Shown here in pieces: positions 46,196 to 54,640 of a stretch of DNA of 64,000 nt. The position numbers and the translations under genes are program-made. A model generated the notes under the pieces. That model searched no databases, was not told the DNA's origin, and saw only the letters and a list, made by a program, of their open reading frames with translations. Location of the stretch: positions 2,728,001-2,792,000 of the forward strand of contig NZ_CP014692.1 of the NCBI RefSeq assembly GCF_002005445.1, given 5' to 3'. The DNA is from Acetobacter aceti. Its GTDB lineage: Bacteria; Pseudomonadota; Alphaproteobacteria; Acetobacterales; Acetobacteraceae. Numbering within the stretch: the stretch's first letter is position 1; the number at the start of each line of letters is the position of its first letter.

Positions 46196-46831
46196 TCAGG
46201 CGTCTCTGAAGCAGGAGATCTGCAGGGCAAGCACGCGGCGGATAAGGGTCACCAGTCCGACGCGCCCCTTTACATTGATCCATTCATCAACAGCGGTCCG
46301 GAAAGCGGCAATCCCAGACCGCGCCGCCACCCTTGCCGCCAGCGTCCTGTCCTCGCTGGCCGGAAGGCGCTGCACCAGCACCGTGGTCAGGGTATCCTCC
46401 CAGCATGCATATTTATGCAGACTGACGGAACGAAGACCGGGGTCCCGTTCAATCAGGCGCACGAACGCGAGAGCCTCCTCACGGGTTTTGGCCATATGCG
46501 GAACAACAGCCTCCAGCGCGACCCGGATCACCTCCTGAGGAGACATCTCCGGCGGGCAGGCATGGACCCGTTCCGTCAGAACATCCGTCATCTGCTGCGT
46601 CCAGGCCGTAACCAGATCAGCCTTGGTCGGAAAATGCCGGAACAGGGTGCGACGGGAAATACCCGCAGCGGTGGCAATTTCGTCCGTTGTCGTTCTCTCG
46701 AACCCTTTCTCGGCCAACAGCCGCATCGCAGCCTCGATCAGGGCGTCCTGCGTCTGTCTTCTGCGTTCTTCACGACGCGACAGGGCCGGGACTTCAGCAG
46801 GAGTTCCGAGAAATAGGACAGAATCAGACAA
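46196..46831 (-). CDS. TetR/AcrR-family transcriptional regulator
   Basis: A 211-residue TetR regulator. The helix-turn-helix is DALIEAAMRLLAEKGFERTTTDEIATAAGISRRTLFRHFPTKADLV at about 30-75. The C-terminal helical half (EVIRVALEAVVPHMAKTREEALAFVRLIERDPGLR) is the ligand and dimer domain. It is convergent with ndh. A GTGCAA-N8-TTGCAC repeat sits upstream of its start (46858-46877), a natural autoregulatory operator. Confidence 0.9.
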   Translation of the reverse strand: MSDSVLFLGTPAEVPALSRREERRRQTQDALIEAAMRLLAEKGFERTTTDEIATAAGISRRTLFRHFPTKADLVTAWTQQMTDVLTERVHACPPEMSPQEVIRVALEAVVPHMAKTREEALAFVRLIERDPGLRSVSLHKYACWEDTLTTVLVQRLPASEDRTLAARVAARSGIAAFRTAVDEWINVKGRVGLVTLIRRVLALQISCFRDA

Positions 46832-46857
46832 AACACGACTTTCAGACAGAATCTATG

Positions 46858-46877
46858 GTGCAAAACACATCTTGCAC
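46858..46877. promoter_or_regulatory. candidate TetR operator
   Basis: GTGCAA (46858-46863) and TTGCAC (46872-46877) form a perfect inverted repeat with an 8-base spacer, 27 bases before the TetR start codon. Such a site fits autoregulation. Confidence 0.5.
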
Positions 46878-47100
46878 TGTGCCGCCACATGGAGCGGCGA
46901 CAGAATAGCGGAGAAAATTCCGGTCGTCAGCGGTGTAATTGATGGTCTGGCTTACGGGAGGAATGGGGACATCACAGCCCCACACTCGCTGGACATAGAC
47001 TATTTTATTCTATTTTTTCTGTCCTGCACTCGCATTCTTCATGATATGCGGGTGAGAAGGCCGCTCTTTATGACCGTTTTTCTACTGACAGCAATGATGA

Positions 47101-49725
47101 TCACTGCGCTTCAGAACGTTTGCGCAGTTCATCTTCCGGCGAGGTGACGAGAAGCGTGAAGATGCGCTGACGCTCGGGGCTCATGCGTCGCCCCCCCACC
47201 CATTCACGCAGTCGATCCAGAGTGCTCCAGTCGTTGGCGCGGGCGGCGTCTGTTGCAAGACGGATGGCCAGTTGCTGCTGATCAGCATTCAGTGCGCCGA
47301 CTTCCGGCAGGTTTTTCGTGGCCAGTCGTCCAACCACAAGCACAGCGTCCGGCCATTTCCGCTGTTCTTCCAGAATGCGACCTTTCAGATCGAGAGCAGC
47401 ATCACTTTCATCCTGCTCCAGAAGCTCGAATGCCTGGTCACGGCTTCCTTCACGAGCCAGCAGACCAGCGGTAATGACACGACGACGCGATGCCAGTGAA
47501 GCATCCGCCCCCGGATCCTGCGTCTCATCGAGCGCACGACGCGCCTGCCCAAGCCGCTGCGCATCAATGTCAGCCTGCGCCAGTTCAGCACCCAGCGCCG
47601 CGCGTTGTGAGTCGTCCGACGCAAGTGGCAGCGCACGCTCAAAGGCGATAGCCGCTTTCCCCGGCAATCCGAGTCCCTGCAGCTTACGGGCGAGGCCAGC
47701 CAGTATTTTCCCCTTCGCAGGGCCATCCGGGATCTGGTCCACGTGGCTTTCAATCATTGCGACCGCATCGATCAGTTCTGTCGATTTCGCGCTGCCTGCC
47801 TGAATATCTGTTGCCGCGAGATGCTCCAGGATCTGTTCGATCTGGGGCGCCAATGCGATACGATCTTCCGGGAACAGACGCATATCGTCATCGGCGGCGA
47901 CGAGTGCGCCGGGCCAGTCGCCCGTTTGCATCAGCGCCGAGATCAGGCCGTGCCTGACCTCTTTCTCGGCTCCCGCCTGCCGTGCCGCGAAGAGAAGCTT
48001 TTCATAACCCGCAGCCGCCTCCGCTGGACGAATACGACCAGCGGCGAGCTTCATGCCCAGAGTCTGCTCGGCTGCCACAACAGCAATTTCCGGTCTTTTG
48101 TCAGAAGCAAGATGCGAGAACATCGCCAGCGCCTTGTCCTGATCCCCTGCCTTGAGTGTCATGAAAGCGCGAGCAAGATCAAAACGCCCATCAGCCGGTA
48201 ACGGCTCCAGAACAGAACGATCTTCATCCGAACCATAGCGTGCAATGAATGTCGCGATTTCCGGCTGGATCTGTTTTTTCAAAGGCTCGGGATAGTTCTC
48301 CAGATTTGGAAAGCCCTGAGCCAGGAGTGTCGCAGCCTTGGCGGGATTGCCTCCGCTTCGGGCCATATAGAGGCCACGCCACAGCACACCGTCTGAACCT
48401 GCTTCAGGGTTTGCCAGGGCGGATGCGCCGTCCACATTACCAGAAATCAGTTCAGACGCTGCCTCCAGAAATGTCACGTTAGGCTGAAGAGCCAGTTCCG
48501 GATTGTCTTCGATAGCCGTCCCGAGAATCGCCCGCGCCTCCCGCGCATCGCCCATAGCGAACGCGGCTCTGGCTGCTGCCAGCCGCGCTTCGCCACGCGC
48601 CTCCGGAGGTTGCATGGCTGCCTGTGTCCAGCGACGGCGATAATCTTCCTTCAGCACAGCCGGATTGAGCGCACGAAGCCCCAGCCAGGACCAGTCCACC
48701 CGATCGTCAGCCACAGCACCTTCAGCCCCCGATGCGACAGGAATGCCATCCTTGCCAAGAACATCGAGAAAGGCGCCCCCGTTTCCTTTACGAACCTCGA
48801 CCTGATCAGACTCAATGGCAAAAACCAGTCCCTGCATGGAAGGCCAGATTTCATAACCAAGTTTGTGGCGACGGAGCAGAGGTCCGGGACACTCTTCCAC
48901 AGCGGTCGCCACAAGCAGACGGGCGCCAGACGCCGGATCGGAAATTTCAATCACCCGCCCCGGTTGCGGCATCGGGTAAAGGAGCCCTCCATCCTTGGCC
49001 TGTGGCGTAATGACAGCGTGACGACTCGTCTCATTTTCCGCTCTGACGGCGAGAATCCAGCCTCCCGGCTGTTTATGCATTTCGAGAGGAGTGACCTGGT
49101 CAAAATGAAATGCAGCAATCGTTGTATTGCCAACGGTCTGAACCGTCGCATTGGCAAACCGGCCAGTTCCCTGCAACGCGCTGGTGTCCATCTGCGTGGC
49201 GCGATCAGACACGATGATAAAATCGTTTCCACTCCAGAACGCGCCCACACCTGCGCCGTCTCCCAACGGCAGGAAAATCTTGCTGATGACTGCAGGCTTG
49301 CTTTCTTCCGGCTGTGATGATGCGGCCGTTTGGGCAGAAGAAACAGAGGACGTGTTTATTTTGGCAGGAGCACCCTCTGTCTGCTTTTTCGGGTCTGCGT
49401 CGGACTGTGTGCTGAACCGCTCTGATCGCCAGCCTTCAGGCAGACTGCCGGGGGGGGACACAGGCGGATGGGCTGCATCCGTTGCAGGCGGCGTCTGGGC
49501 AGGAGGAACGGCCTGTTTGGTGATCCGGTTTTTTCGCTTGCGAATGCGATGACTGACAGCCGGCTGCACGGATGTGGCATCGCCTGCATCAGCAGACTGC
49601 GCCGCCATATCACTATCATGCGGGACAGGCTGGCGTACTGTAGTGTGCGACTCTTCCGCATACGCGGACACAGGAAAAGTCAGGCACGTTGCAAGCCATA
49701 ACGTCAAAGAAAATCTGATCCGCAC
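47101..49725 (-). CDS. large exported TPR-like protein of the flagellar operon
   Basis: An 874-residue protein with a signal peptide (LTLWLATCLTFPVSAYAEE, cleavage near 22-24). Residues about 25-145 are a Pro/Ser/Thr-rich disordered stretch. Residues about 150-340 look like beta strands (IFLPLGDGAGVGAFW, GGWILAVRAEN). The rest (about 370-860) is alpha-helical TPR-like repeats (EARLAAARAAFAMGDAREARAIL, AFMTLKAGDQDKALAMFSHLAS). It is the last gene in the fliL-fliM run, 74 bases after the MotE-like gene. The function is unknown; a periplasmic motility factor is inferred from context. Confidence 0.7.
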   Translation of the reverse strand: MRIRFSLTLWLATCLTFPVSAYAEESHTTVRQPVPHDSDMAAQSADAGDATSVQPAVSHRIRKRKNRITKQAVPPAQTPPATDAAHPPVSPPGSLPEGWRSERFSTQSDADPKKQTEGAPAKINTSSVSSAQTAASSQPEESKPAVISKIFLPLGDGAGVGAFWSGNDFIIVSDRATQMDTSALQGTGRFANATVQTVGNTTIAAFHFDQVTPLEMHKQPGGWILAVRAENETSRHAVITPQAKDGGLLYPMPQPGRVIEISDPASGARLLVATAVEECPGPLLRRHKLGYEIWPSMQGLVFAIESDQVEVRKGNGGAFLDVLGKDGIPVASGAEGAVADDRVDWSWLGLRALNPAVLKEDYRRRWTQAAMQPPEARGEARLAAARAAFAMGDAREARAILGTAIEDNPELALQPNVTFLEAASELISGNVDGASALANPEAGSDGVLWRGLYMARSGGNPAKAATLLAQGFPNLENYPEPLKKQIQPEIATFIARYGSDEDRSVLEPLPADGRFDLARAFMTLKAGDQDKALAMFSHLASDKRPEIAVVAAEQTLGMKLAAGRIRPAEAAAGYEKLLFAARQAGAEKEVRHGLISALMQTGDWPGALVAADDDMRLFPEDRIALAPQIEQILEHLAATDIQAGSAKSTELIDAVAMIESHVDQIPDGPAKGKILAGLARKLQGLGLPGKAAIAFERALPLASDDSQRAALGAELAQADIDAQRLGQARRALDETQDPGADASLASRRRVITAGLLAREGSRDQAFELLEQDESDAALDLKGRILEEQRKWPDAVLVVGRLATKNLPEVGALNADQQQLAIRLATDAARANDWSTLDRLREWVGGRRMSPERQRIFTLLVTSPEDELRKRSEAQ

Positions 49726-49798
49726 GCCTTATTCCCGCTCCGCCGTGCTACTTCTCACAAAATTGAAGTCACAGCACATAATCCAGTTTTCAAACGAT

Positions 49799-50545
49799 CT
49801 AGCCGTTTGTTCCAATCCGAACCACAGCCGACTTGCGCGGCACACCGGCAAGCAACTGAGTCGCCATCATCGCCCGTTCAGGCACCATTCCCGCGAGAAT
49901 CGCAGACGCTTTTCTCGGGTTCATTTTTATCATCACTGGCACTACTACTTGAAAATCAAGCACATTGAAAATAGATGCGGCGTCACGCGGCGCCATTGCC
50001 TCATAAATCTTTACCAACCGATCAACATCAGCGTCACTTAATTGTTGCTTCTGTTTTACCTGATTTTTGACGACAGCCTGCTGTTCTGAATATTTCTGCA
50101 TCCGCTGTTCCAAAACAGCCTGAGAGGCATCAATGCTTCTTTTTAACTCTTCGAGCTGCTGGCTCTCCTGATCAAGCTGCTTGGTACGACCCTCCAGATC
50201 CTGCAGCAACTCCTTTCGGGCATCATCCGCGCTATGAGCCACATCCAGTTCTGGCTGATTCTTCTGACCTATGCAGGTCATGCCTTCCGAGCACGGAGAT
50301 TTCTCCGCATGATCCCTGTCAGGGTCAGGCTTTGATCCGGAAACAACCGCCCCTTCGGCAGTGACGGCTGCCGTTCCTGTTGCGCCAGCAATCTGTCCAC
50401 TCCCCTGCTCTGCGACCGCCGCAGCCCCTTCAGGCGTATTGGCGAACAGGAGTGAACTCGTCAGAAGATACAGCTTCAGTGACAGCAGCCCCCCCATCAG
50501 GCAGGATGAGAGCTGAAAAATACGGGAAAAAGACAGCTTCGGCAT
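49799..50545 (-). CDS. MotE-like flagellar chaperone (MgtE-N domain) protein
   Basis: A 248-residue protein: one N-terminal membrane segment (QLSSCLMGGLLSLKLYLLTSSLLFA), a Gly/Ala/Ser-rich linker, a coiled coil (ELLQDLEGRTKQLDQESQQ), and a C-terminal MgtE-N-like helical domain (VDRLVKIYEAMAPRDAASIFNVLD, IKMNPRKASAILAGMVPERA). This is the layout of MotE, the periplasmic chaperone of the flagellar motor protein MotC in Sinorhizobium. It follows the DUF6468-like gene by 4 bases. Confidence 0.8.
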   Translation of the reverse strand: MPKLSFSRIFQLSSCLMGGLLSLKLYLLTSSLLFANTPEGAAAVAEQGSGQIAGATGTAAVTAEGAVVSGSKPDPDRDHAEKSPCSEGMTCIGQKNQPELDVAHSADDARKELLQDLEGRTKQLDQESQQLEELKRSIDASQAVLEQRMQKYSEQQAVVKNQVKQKQQLSDADVDRLVKIYEAMAPRDAASIFNVLDFQVVVPVMIKMNPRKASAILAGMVPERAMMATQLLAGVPRKSAVVRIGTNG

Positions 50546-50549
50546 TCGA

Positions 50550-51077
50550 CTAGCTCATCCGTAACGCTCGGATCAAATCCTGTTCAGCCGCTGTCCTCTG
50601 ACGCAGTCTCTGCTCATAAGGACGAACGCCTGGTGTTGGGCTGGCTGGCAGAGAAGGGAGGACTCCCCGCTCCGTATCCGCCCTGTGATCAGACACTACG
50701 TCCTCCACTGGAGAGATCTCAACCGTCGCTACGGTTTTTTCTTTTTCAGAAAATTTGTTTTCACGAATCAGCATTTCAAGACGTTCGGCGATGGCGTCAG
50801 CTCTTTCCGAAAGAGATTCAAGCTCACCCTGCAACATTTTGGACTGATCGATCATGCGGCTCAGCGAACGGCCACTAACATCTCCAGCCGTCCGCAATTT
50901 TTCGACACCATCTTCAGCACGTCGGCCGCTCTCGTCCAGACGCGCCACCAGATCAGCCAGTTCCCGGCGATCCCTGCGCAGCACAGCCAGAGCCCGCCCG
51001 AGATGGATACTGTAAAAAATTCCAAAACCAAGCAGAATGCAAAGCGCTATTTCAATCGTGTATTCAGATGCTGTCAT
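50550..51077 (-). CDS. DUF6468-like flagellar-operon protein
   Basis: A 175-residue protein with one N-terminal membrane segment (YTIEIALCILLGFGIFYSIHLGRAL) and a coiled-coil rest (DRRELADLVARLDESGRRAEDGVEKL, LSERADAIAERLEMLI). The operon position between fliM and a MotE-like gene is typical of the DUF6468 family in alphaproteobacteria. Its biochemical role is unknown. It sits 15 bases downstream of fliM. Confidence 0.7.
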   Translation of the reverse strand: MTASEYTIEIALCILLGFGIFYSIHLGRALAVLRRDRRELADLVARLDESGRRAEDGVEKLRTAGDVSGRSLSRMIDQSKMLQGELESLSERADAIAERLEMLIRENKFSEKEKTVATVEISPVEDVVSDHRADTERGVLPSLPASPTPGVRPYEQRLRQRTAAEQDLIRALRMS

Positions 51078-51092
51078 AATATACTCTCCACA

Positions 51093-52226
51093 TCAGGAGT
51101 AGGCTCCTTCCGGAGACTGAAACATTGTACGGACAACCAGAAGATCTTCTTCAATTTTCACAGCCATCTGTTCTTTTTTTCGACCAGATTTTCCGAGAAA
51201 AAGCGAAACTGATCCACAACGAAGATCGATCGGTGTTCCGATTTCCTGATCCAGAACCAGAACAGACCCTGGCTTCAGGTCAGAAATTTCAGAAAATTTC
51301 ATTGTCTGCTCAGCAAGGACTGCATCAAGAACAATATCCGTATCCTGCAGATGGTCGATGAGGTTGGTTTCCCACACAGGATCCCGACCGAACTTCTCTC
51401 CCATGAACTGCTGGACCAGCAGTTCGCGTACCGGCTCAAGCGTGGCATAGGGCAGAATGACATCGATGTTTCCACCACGGTCATCCATTTCCACACGCAT
51501 GCGCGCCATGAAAACCGCGTTGGAAGTACGGCAGATCGTTGCAAACCGTGCGCTCACTTCAAGACGTTCGAACTTGAAATTGACCGCACAGATCGGATCA
51601 AAACCCGAACTCAGGTCTTCCAGAACAATCCGCACCATCTTCTCGACAAGGGCACGCTCAATCGTGGTGTGAGCCCGCCCTTCCACATTTAGCGGACGCG
51701 GGTTTCTGGCGCCCCCGAGAAGCACATCCACCATGGAATAGGTCAGTGATGAATCAATCACCATCAACCCGTAATTTTCCCATTCCTCCGCCTTGAAGAC
51801 AGCAAAAATGGACGATGTCCGCGCCGAGTTCAGATAATCGCCAAACCGCAGCGAACTGATTCCATCAAGAGAAACCTCCACATTATCGTTCGTGAAACTT
51901 CTCAGTGACGTGGACACAATCCGCATGAGGCGATCGAACACCACCTCAAGCATCGGCAGACGTTCATAGGCCACCAGACCTGCGCCGATGATCCGTTCCA
52001 GCCCGCTGACAGGCTCGGAAGCCTCACCTGACATGAGAACACTACCGAGCAGGTCATCGATTTCAGACTGGTCCAGGGGACGCTCGGGAACGTCTTCGCC
52101 ACCAATATCCTGCCCCCCCTCAACGCCCGCCGCCGAGAAATCCTCTCTGCGGCTGTGCTCATTCAGAGCCGCAGTCGGTTCCGGACGCGGAATGGAAGAG
52201 TTTACTGTGTCCTGTGCGCCGCTCAT
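51093..52226 (-). CDS. fliM: flagellar motor switch protein FliM
   Basis: A 377-residue C-ring protein. The N-terminal LDQSEIDDLLGSVL binds the CheY response regulator; the CheC-like middle domain spans GLERIIGAGLVAYERLPMLEVVFDRLMRI to about residue 270; and the C-terminal SpoA domain holds the FliN interface (LKPGSVLVLDQEIGTPIDLRCG). It overlaps fliL by 4 bases. Together with fliL this is an unequivocal flagellar signature. Confidence 0.95.
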   Translation of the reverse strand: MSGAQDTVNSSIPRPEPTAALNEHSRREDFSAAGVEGGQDIGGEDVPERPLDQSEIDDLLGSVLMSGEASEPVSGLERIIGAGLVAYERLPMLEVVFDRLMRIVSTSLRSFTNDNVEVSLDGISSLRFGDYLNSARTSSIFAVFKAEEWENYGLMVIDSSLTYSMVDVLLGGARNPRPLNVEGRAHTTIERALVEKMVRIVLEDLSSGFDPICAVNFKFERLEVSARFATICRTSNAVFMARMRVEMDDRGGNIDVILPYATLEPVRELLVQQFMGEKFGRDPVWETNLIDHLQDTDIVLDAVLAEQTMKFSEISDLKPGSVLVLDQEIGTPIDLRCGSVSLFLGKSGRKKEQMAVKIEEDLLVVRTMFQSPEGAYS

Positions 52227-52699
52227 TGAATCAGCAACTCCGTGAACAGAACGTCCCTCACTTCAATTGGAGCGAGTTGCACGGCGATACGGGCCAGCAG
52301 CGCCTCACGCAGACGATAGATCCCATTACCATTCAGATCAGCCTGCGAACTTTCATGCAGATAAGACTGAAAGATGTTCTGGATTTCTGGCATCTGCGAC
52401 GTCACCTGCTGCACGGTGGCGCCTCTGACCTGCAATTTGGCAGTCAGCTTCACGAAAACAGGCCGACCGGATGAACTTTCGAGATTGGAGATCACCGTCG
52501 GAATATCAACGAGAAACGGTTCCTCCTGCACAACAGGCACGTTTTCCTTCACCGCATGCGCAGAATGCTGCTTGTAATACCAGCCACCACCACCGAGCAG
52601 TATTATGCCCAGCAAGGCGCCACCCAGCATCACAAGCTTCTTTTTACTCTTTTTGGGAGGCGATGCTTCAGCACCAGCCGTCTCAGCTTCTTCCGCCAT
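52223..52699 (-). CDS. fliL: flagellar basal-body-associated protein FliL
   Basis: A 158-residue membrane protein that surrounds and stabilises the flagellar motor. It has a Lys-rich cytosolic stub, one membrane segment (KLVMLGGALLGIILLGGGGWYY) and the periplasmic stomatin-like domain (PFLVDIPTVISNLESSSGRP, then LREALLARIAVQLAPIEVRDVLFTELLIQ). ATG at 52699 follows GGGGAACGG. The frame extends nine residues further. It is the first gene of the minus-strand fliL-fliM-DUF6468-MotE-like-TPR operon. Confidence 0.93.
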   Translation of the reverse strand: MAEEAETAGAEASPPKKSKKKLVMLGGALLGIILLGGGGWYYKQHSAHAVKENVPVVQEEPFLVDIPTVISNLESSSGRPVFVKLTAKLQVRGATVQQVTSQMPEIQNIFQSYLHESSQADLNGNGIYRLREALLARIAVQLAPIEVRDVLFTELLIQ

Positions 52700-52950
52700 C
52701 CGTTCCCCGAAACCGCGTAACCTCACCTCCGACAGGACACGTCTGCCCGCAGGCAGAGACGTATCCCTTCTTCATCAACAGAAGGCTCTGTCGATACAGT
52801 CGGCTATGGGATCAAGAGGTAAGGTGTGAGGCTTAAGAATCATCTAATTTCACGGGTGTGCGGGCCGTAAAAGAGGATTCCGACAAGAATCGGCGCAGCA
52901 GATGTCTTATGAGATCATGATGCTGCGCACTGTCTCTTTCATCCCGTCAC

Positions 52951-53346
52951 AAAGGAGAGGAGGCTATCTGCCTGACACAGATCAAGACCAGAGCTTATGT
53001 GGAGATCCCCGCTCAGGAGCGGCTACAGGCATCTCTCGACGCAATAGCCCCGCACGCCGAAACATTCATCTGCACCGGGAAAGGCAAGCGGTCCTCATCG
53101 AACGGGTTTTATAACCAGTTCGTTAAGTGGTGCGAGAGGACATCGATTCCCAAGGATCTATCCCCGCACGGCCTGAAAAAAACCATCGCCATGCGGCTGG
53201 CTGAGGCTGGCTGCACGCCACATCAGATCGGGGTCATCACGGGGCACGAACCCTTGAAAGAAGTGGATCGATACACGAGGGCCGCGAACAAAACGCATCT
53301 TGCTGATGAGGGAATGCAGGCCCTGTCAAAAAAGAGGTCTTTCTAA
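52951..53346 (+). pseudogene. C-terminal remnant of a tyrosine-recombinase integrase
   Basis: Residues read in one frame from about 52951 give the C-terminal catalytic part of a phage-type integrase: CLTQIKTRAYVEIPAQERL, SPHGLKKTIAMRLAEAGCTPHQIG, and the catalytic Tyr in EVDRYTRAANKTHLADEG. The first catalytic Arg region and the N-terminal domain are missing. In the H-x-x-R box Arg is replaced by Lys (HGLKK). A short integrase-like stretch also appears in another frame at about 52890-52930, a sign of frameshift decay. It stops 56 bases from the 3' end of tRNA-Lys, the usual attachment site. Confidence 0.8.
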
Positions 53347-53401
53347 CCTCATTTTACAACCCGCCGAGAAATGGCTGATAGCCGCCATTTTCTTTATATG
53401 T

Positions 53402-53477
53402 TGGTGAGCCGGGTGGGACTCGAACCCACGACCATTCGATTAAAAGTCGAATGCTCTACCGGCTGAGCTACCGGCTC
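53402..53477 (-). tRNA. tRNA-Lys (anticodon TTT)
   Basis: Reading the minus strand, GAGCCGG and CCGGCTC form the acceptor stem, ATTCGA-CTTTTAA-TCGAAT the anticodon arm with TTT, and GTGGG-TTCGAGT-CCCAC the T-arm. CCA is encoded. The integrase remnant faces its 3' end. Confidence 0.97.
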
Positions 53478-53543
53478 GCCACGGGCATTCGGGTAGCGAT
53501 GGCTGCCGCTCATGTCAACAGCCATCGCGACAAAAACCTTAAA

Positions 53544-54026
53544 TCAGGCTTCAGCAGACGCTGGACGCATCTTCAGAATCTTGTCCGGATCCTTGACTGT
53601 GCCGCCTGCGCCCGAGCCGCGCTTGATCTTGTCGACCAGATCCATACCTTCAATCACTTCACCAACGATGGTGTACTGGCCATCCAGATGCGGAGAAGGC
53701 TCGAACATGATGAAGAACTGGCTGTTGGCGCTGTCCGGATTCATGGTGCGCGCCATGCCGATCGTGCCGCGCTCGAACTTCGCCGCACGGGTAAACTCGG
53801 CCTTCAGATCCGGCAGCTTGCTACCGCTGGTGCCAGTGCCGGTCGGATCGCCACCCTGCGCCATGAAGCCTTCGATCACGCGGTGGAACGGCGTATTGTC
53901 GTAAAACCCTTCGGCGGACAGCGTACGAAGACGCTCGGCGGCCAGAGGAGCGAGGTCCGGACGCAGACGGATCACAACCCGTCCACTCGCCAGATCCATG
54001 TTCAGAATATCATTTTTGTCAGTCAT
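53544..54026 (-). CDS. cyclophilin-type peptidyl-prolyl cis-trans isomerase
   Basis: A 160-residue cytosolic cyclophilin (no signal peptide). The catalytic Arg49 is in PFHRVIEGFMAQGGD. Other family segments are GTIGMARTMNPDSANSQFFI and LDGQYTIVGEVIEGMDLVDKI. It speeds proline isomerisation in protein folding. ATG at 54026 is chosen; a further in-frame start lies at 54038. It lies downstream of coaD by about 100 bases and may be in its operon. Confidence 0.93.
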   Translation of the reverse strand: MTDKNDILNMDLASGRVVIRLRPDLAPLAAERLRTLSAEGFYDNTPFHRVIEGFMAQGGDPTGTGTSGSKLPDLKAEFTRAAKFERGTIGMARTMNPDSANSQFFIMFEPSPHLDGQYTIVGEVIEGMDLVDKIKRGSGAGGTVKDPDKILKMRPASAEA

Positions 54027-54127
54027 GCGCCTATCCATTCAGGTACAGGAACCCGGCGCTCCACACAGACAGGAGCACCGGCTTCGAACGGCTTACGGCA
54101 CAAAGCCGGAATCGCAAAGTTCCGGAA

Positions 54128-54640
54128 TCAGCGTCCCAGACGCGCAGTCACCCGCACCGCAGCCCCCGGCGGCGTAAACTCGCTGATATCGCCGCCATAA
54201 TGGGCGATCTCGCGCACCATCCGCGAGGAAATGAACTGCGTCCGCTCCGACGCCATCAGGAAAATCGTCTCGATTTCGGGCGCAAGCCGCCGATTGGCCC
54301 CAAGCATCTGCGCCTCATAGTCAAAATCGACCAGAAGCCGCAGCCCACGGACAATCATACTCGCGCCGGAACGCCGCACCGCATCCACCAGAAGCTCATT
54401 GAACGGCGTGACCACAATCTCGCAGTCGGATCGCTCCGCCAGCGGCGGCACCGCTTCCTCTATGGACGCGACACGCTCTTCAATCGACAGAAGCGGATTT
54501 TTACCTGCGTTCACCGCGACCCCGATCACCAGCCGGTCCACCAGCCGGGCCGCTCTCTCGATGACATCCAGATGCCCGAATGTCACAGGATCAAACGTAC
54601 CCGGATAGAATCCGACCCGAGCGGGTCTGTCAGCCTTCAT
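54128..54640 (-). CDS. coaD: phosphopantetheine adenylyltransferase
   Basis: A 170-residue enzyme making dephospho-CoA from ATP and 4'-phosphopantetheine. The nucleotidyltransferase motif is [17 protein letters not shown], with the T/HxGH element, and the C-terminal [10 protein letters not shown] is the second phosphate-binding motif. [19 protein letters not shown] [16 protein letters not shown] is the middle family block. The start at 54640 overlaps the gyrA stop by 11 bases, so the genes are coupled. Confidence 0.95.
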   Translation of the reverse strand: MKADRPARVGFYPGTFDPVTFGHLDVIERAARLVDRLVIGVAVNAGKNPLLSIEERVASIEEAVPPLAERSDCEIVVTPFNELLVDAVRRSGASMIVRGLRLLVDFDYEAQMLGANRRLAPEIETIFLMASERTQFISSRMVREIAHYGGDISEFTPPGAAVRVTARLGR

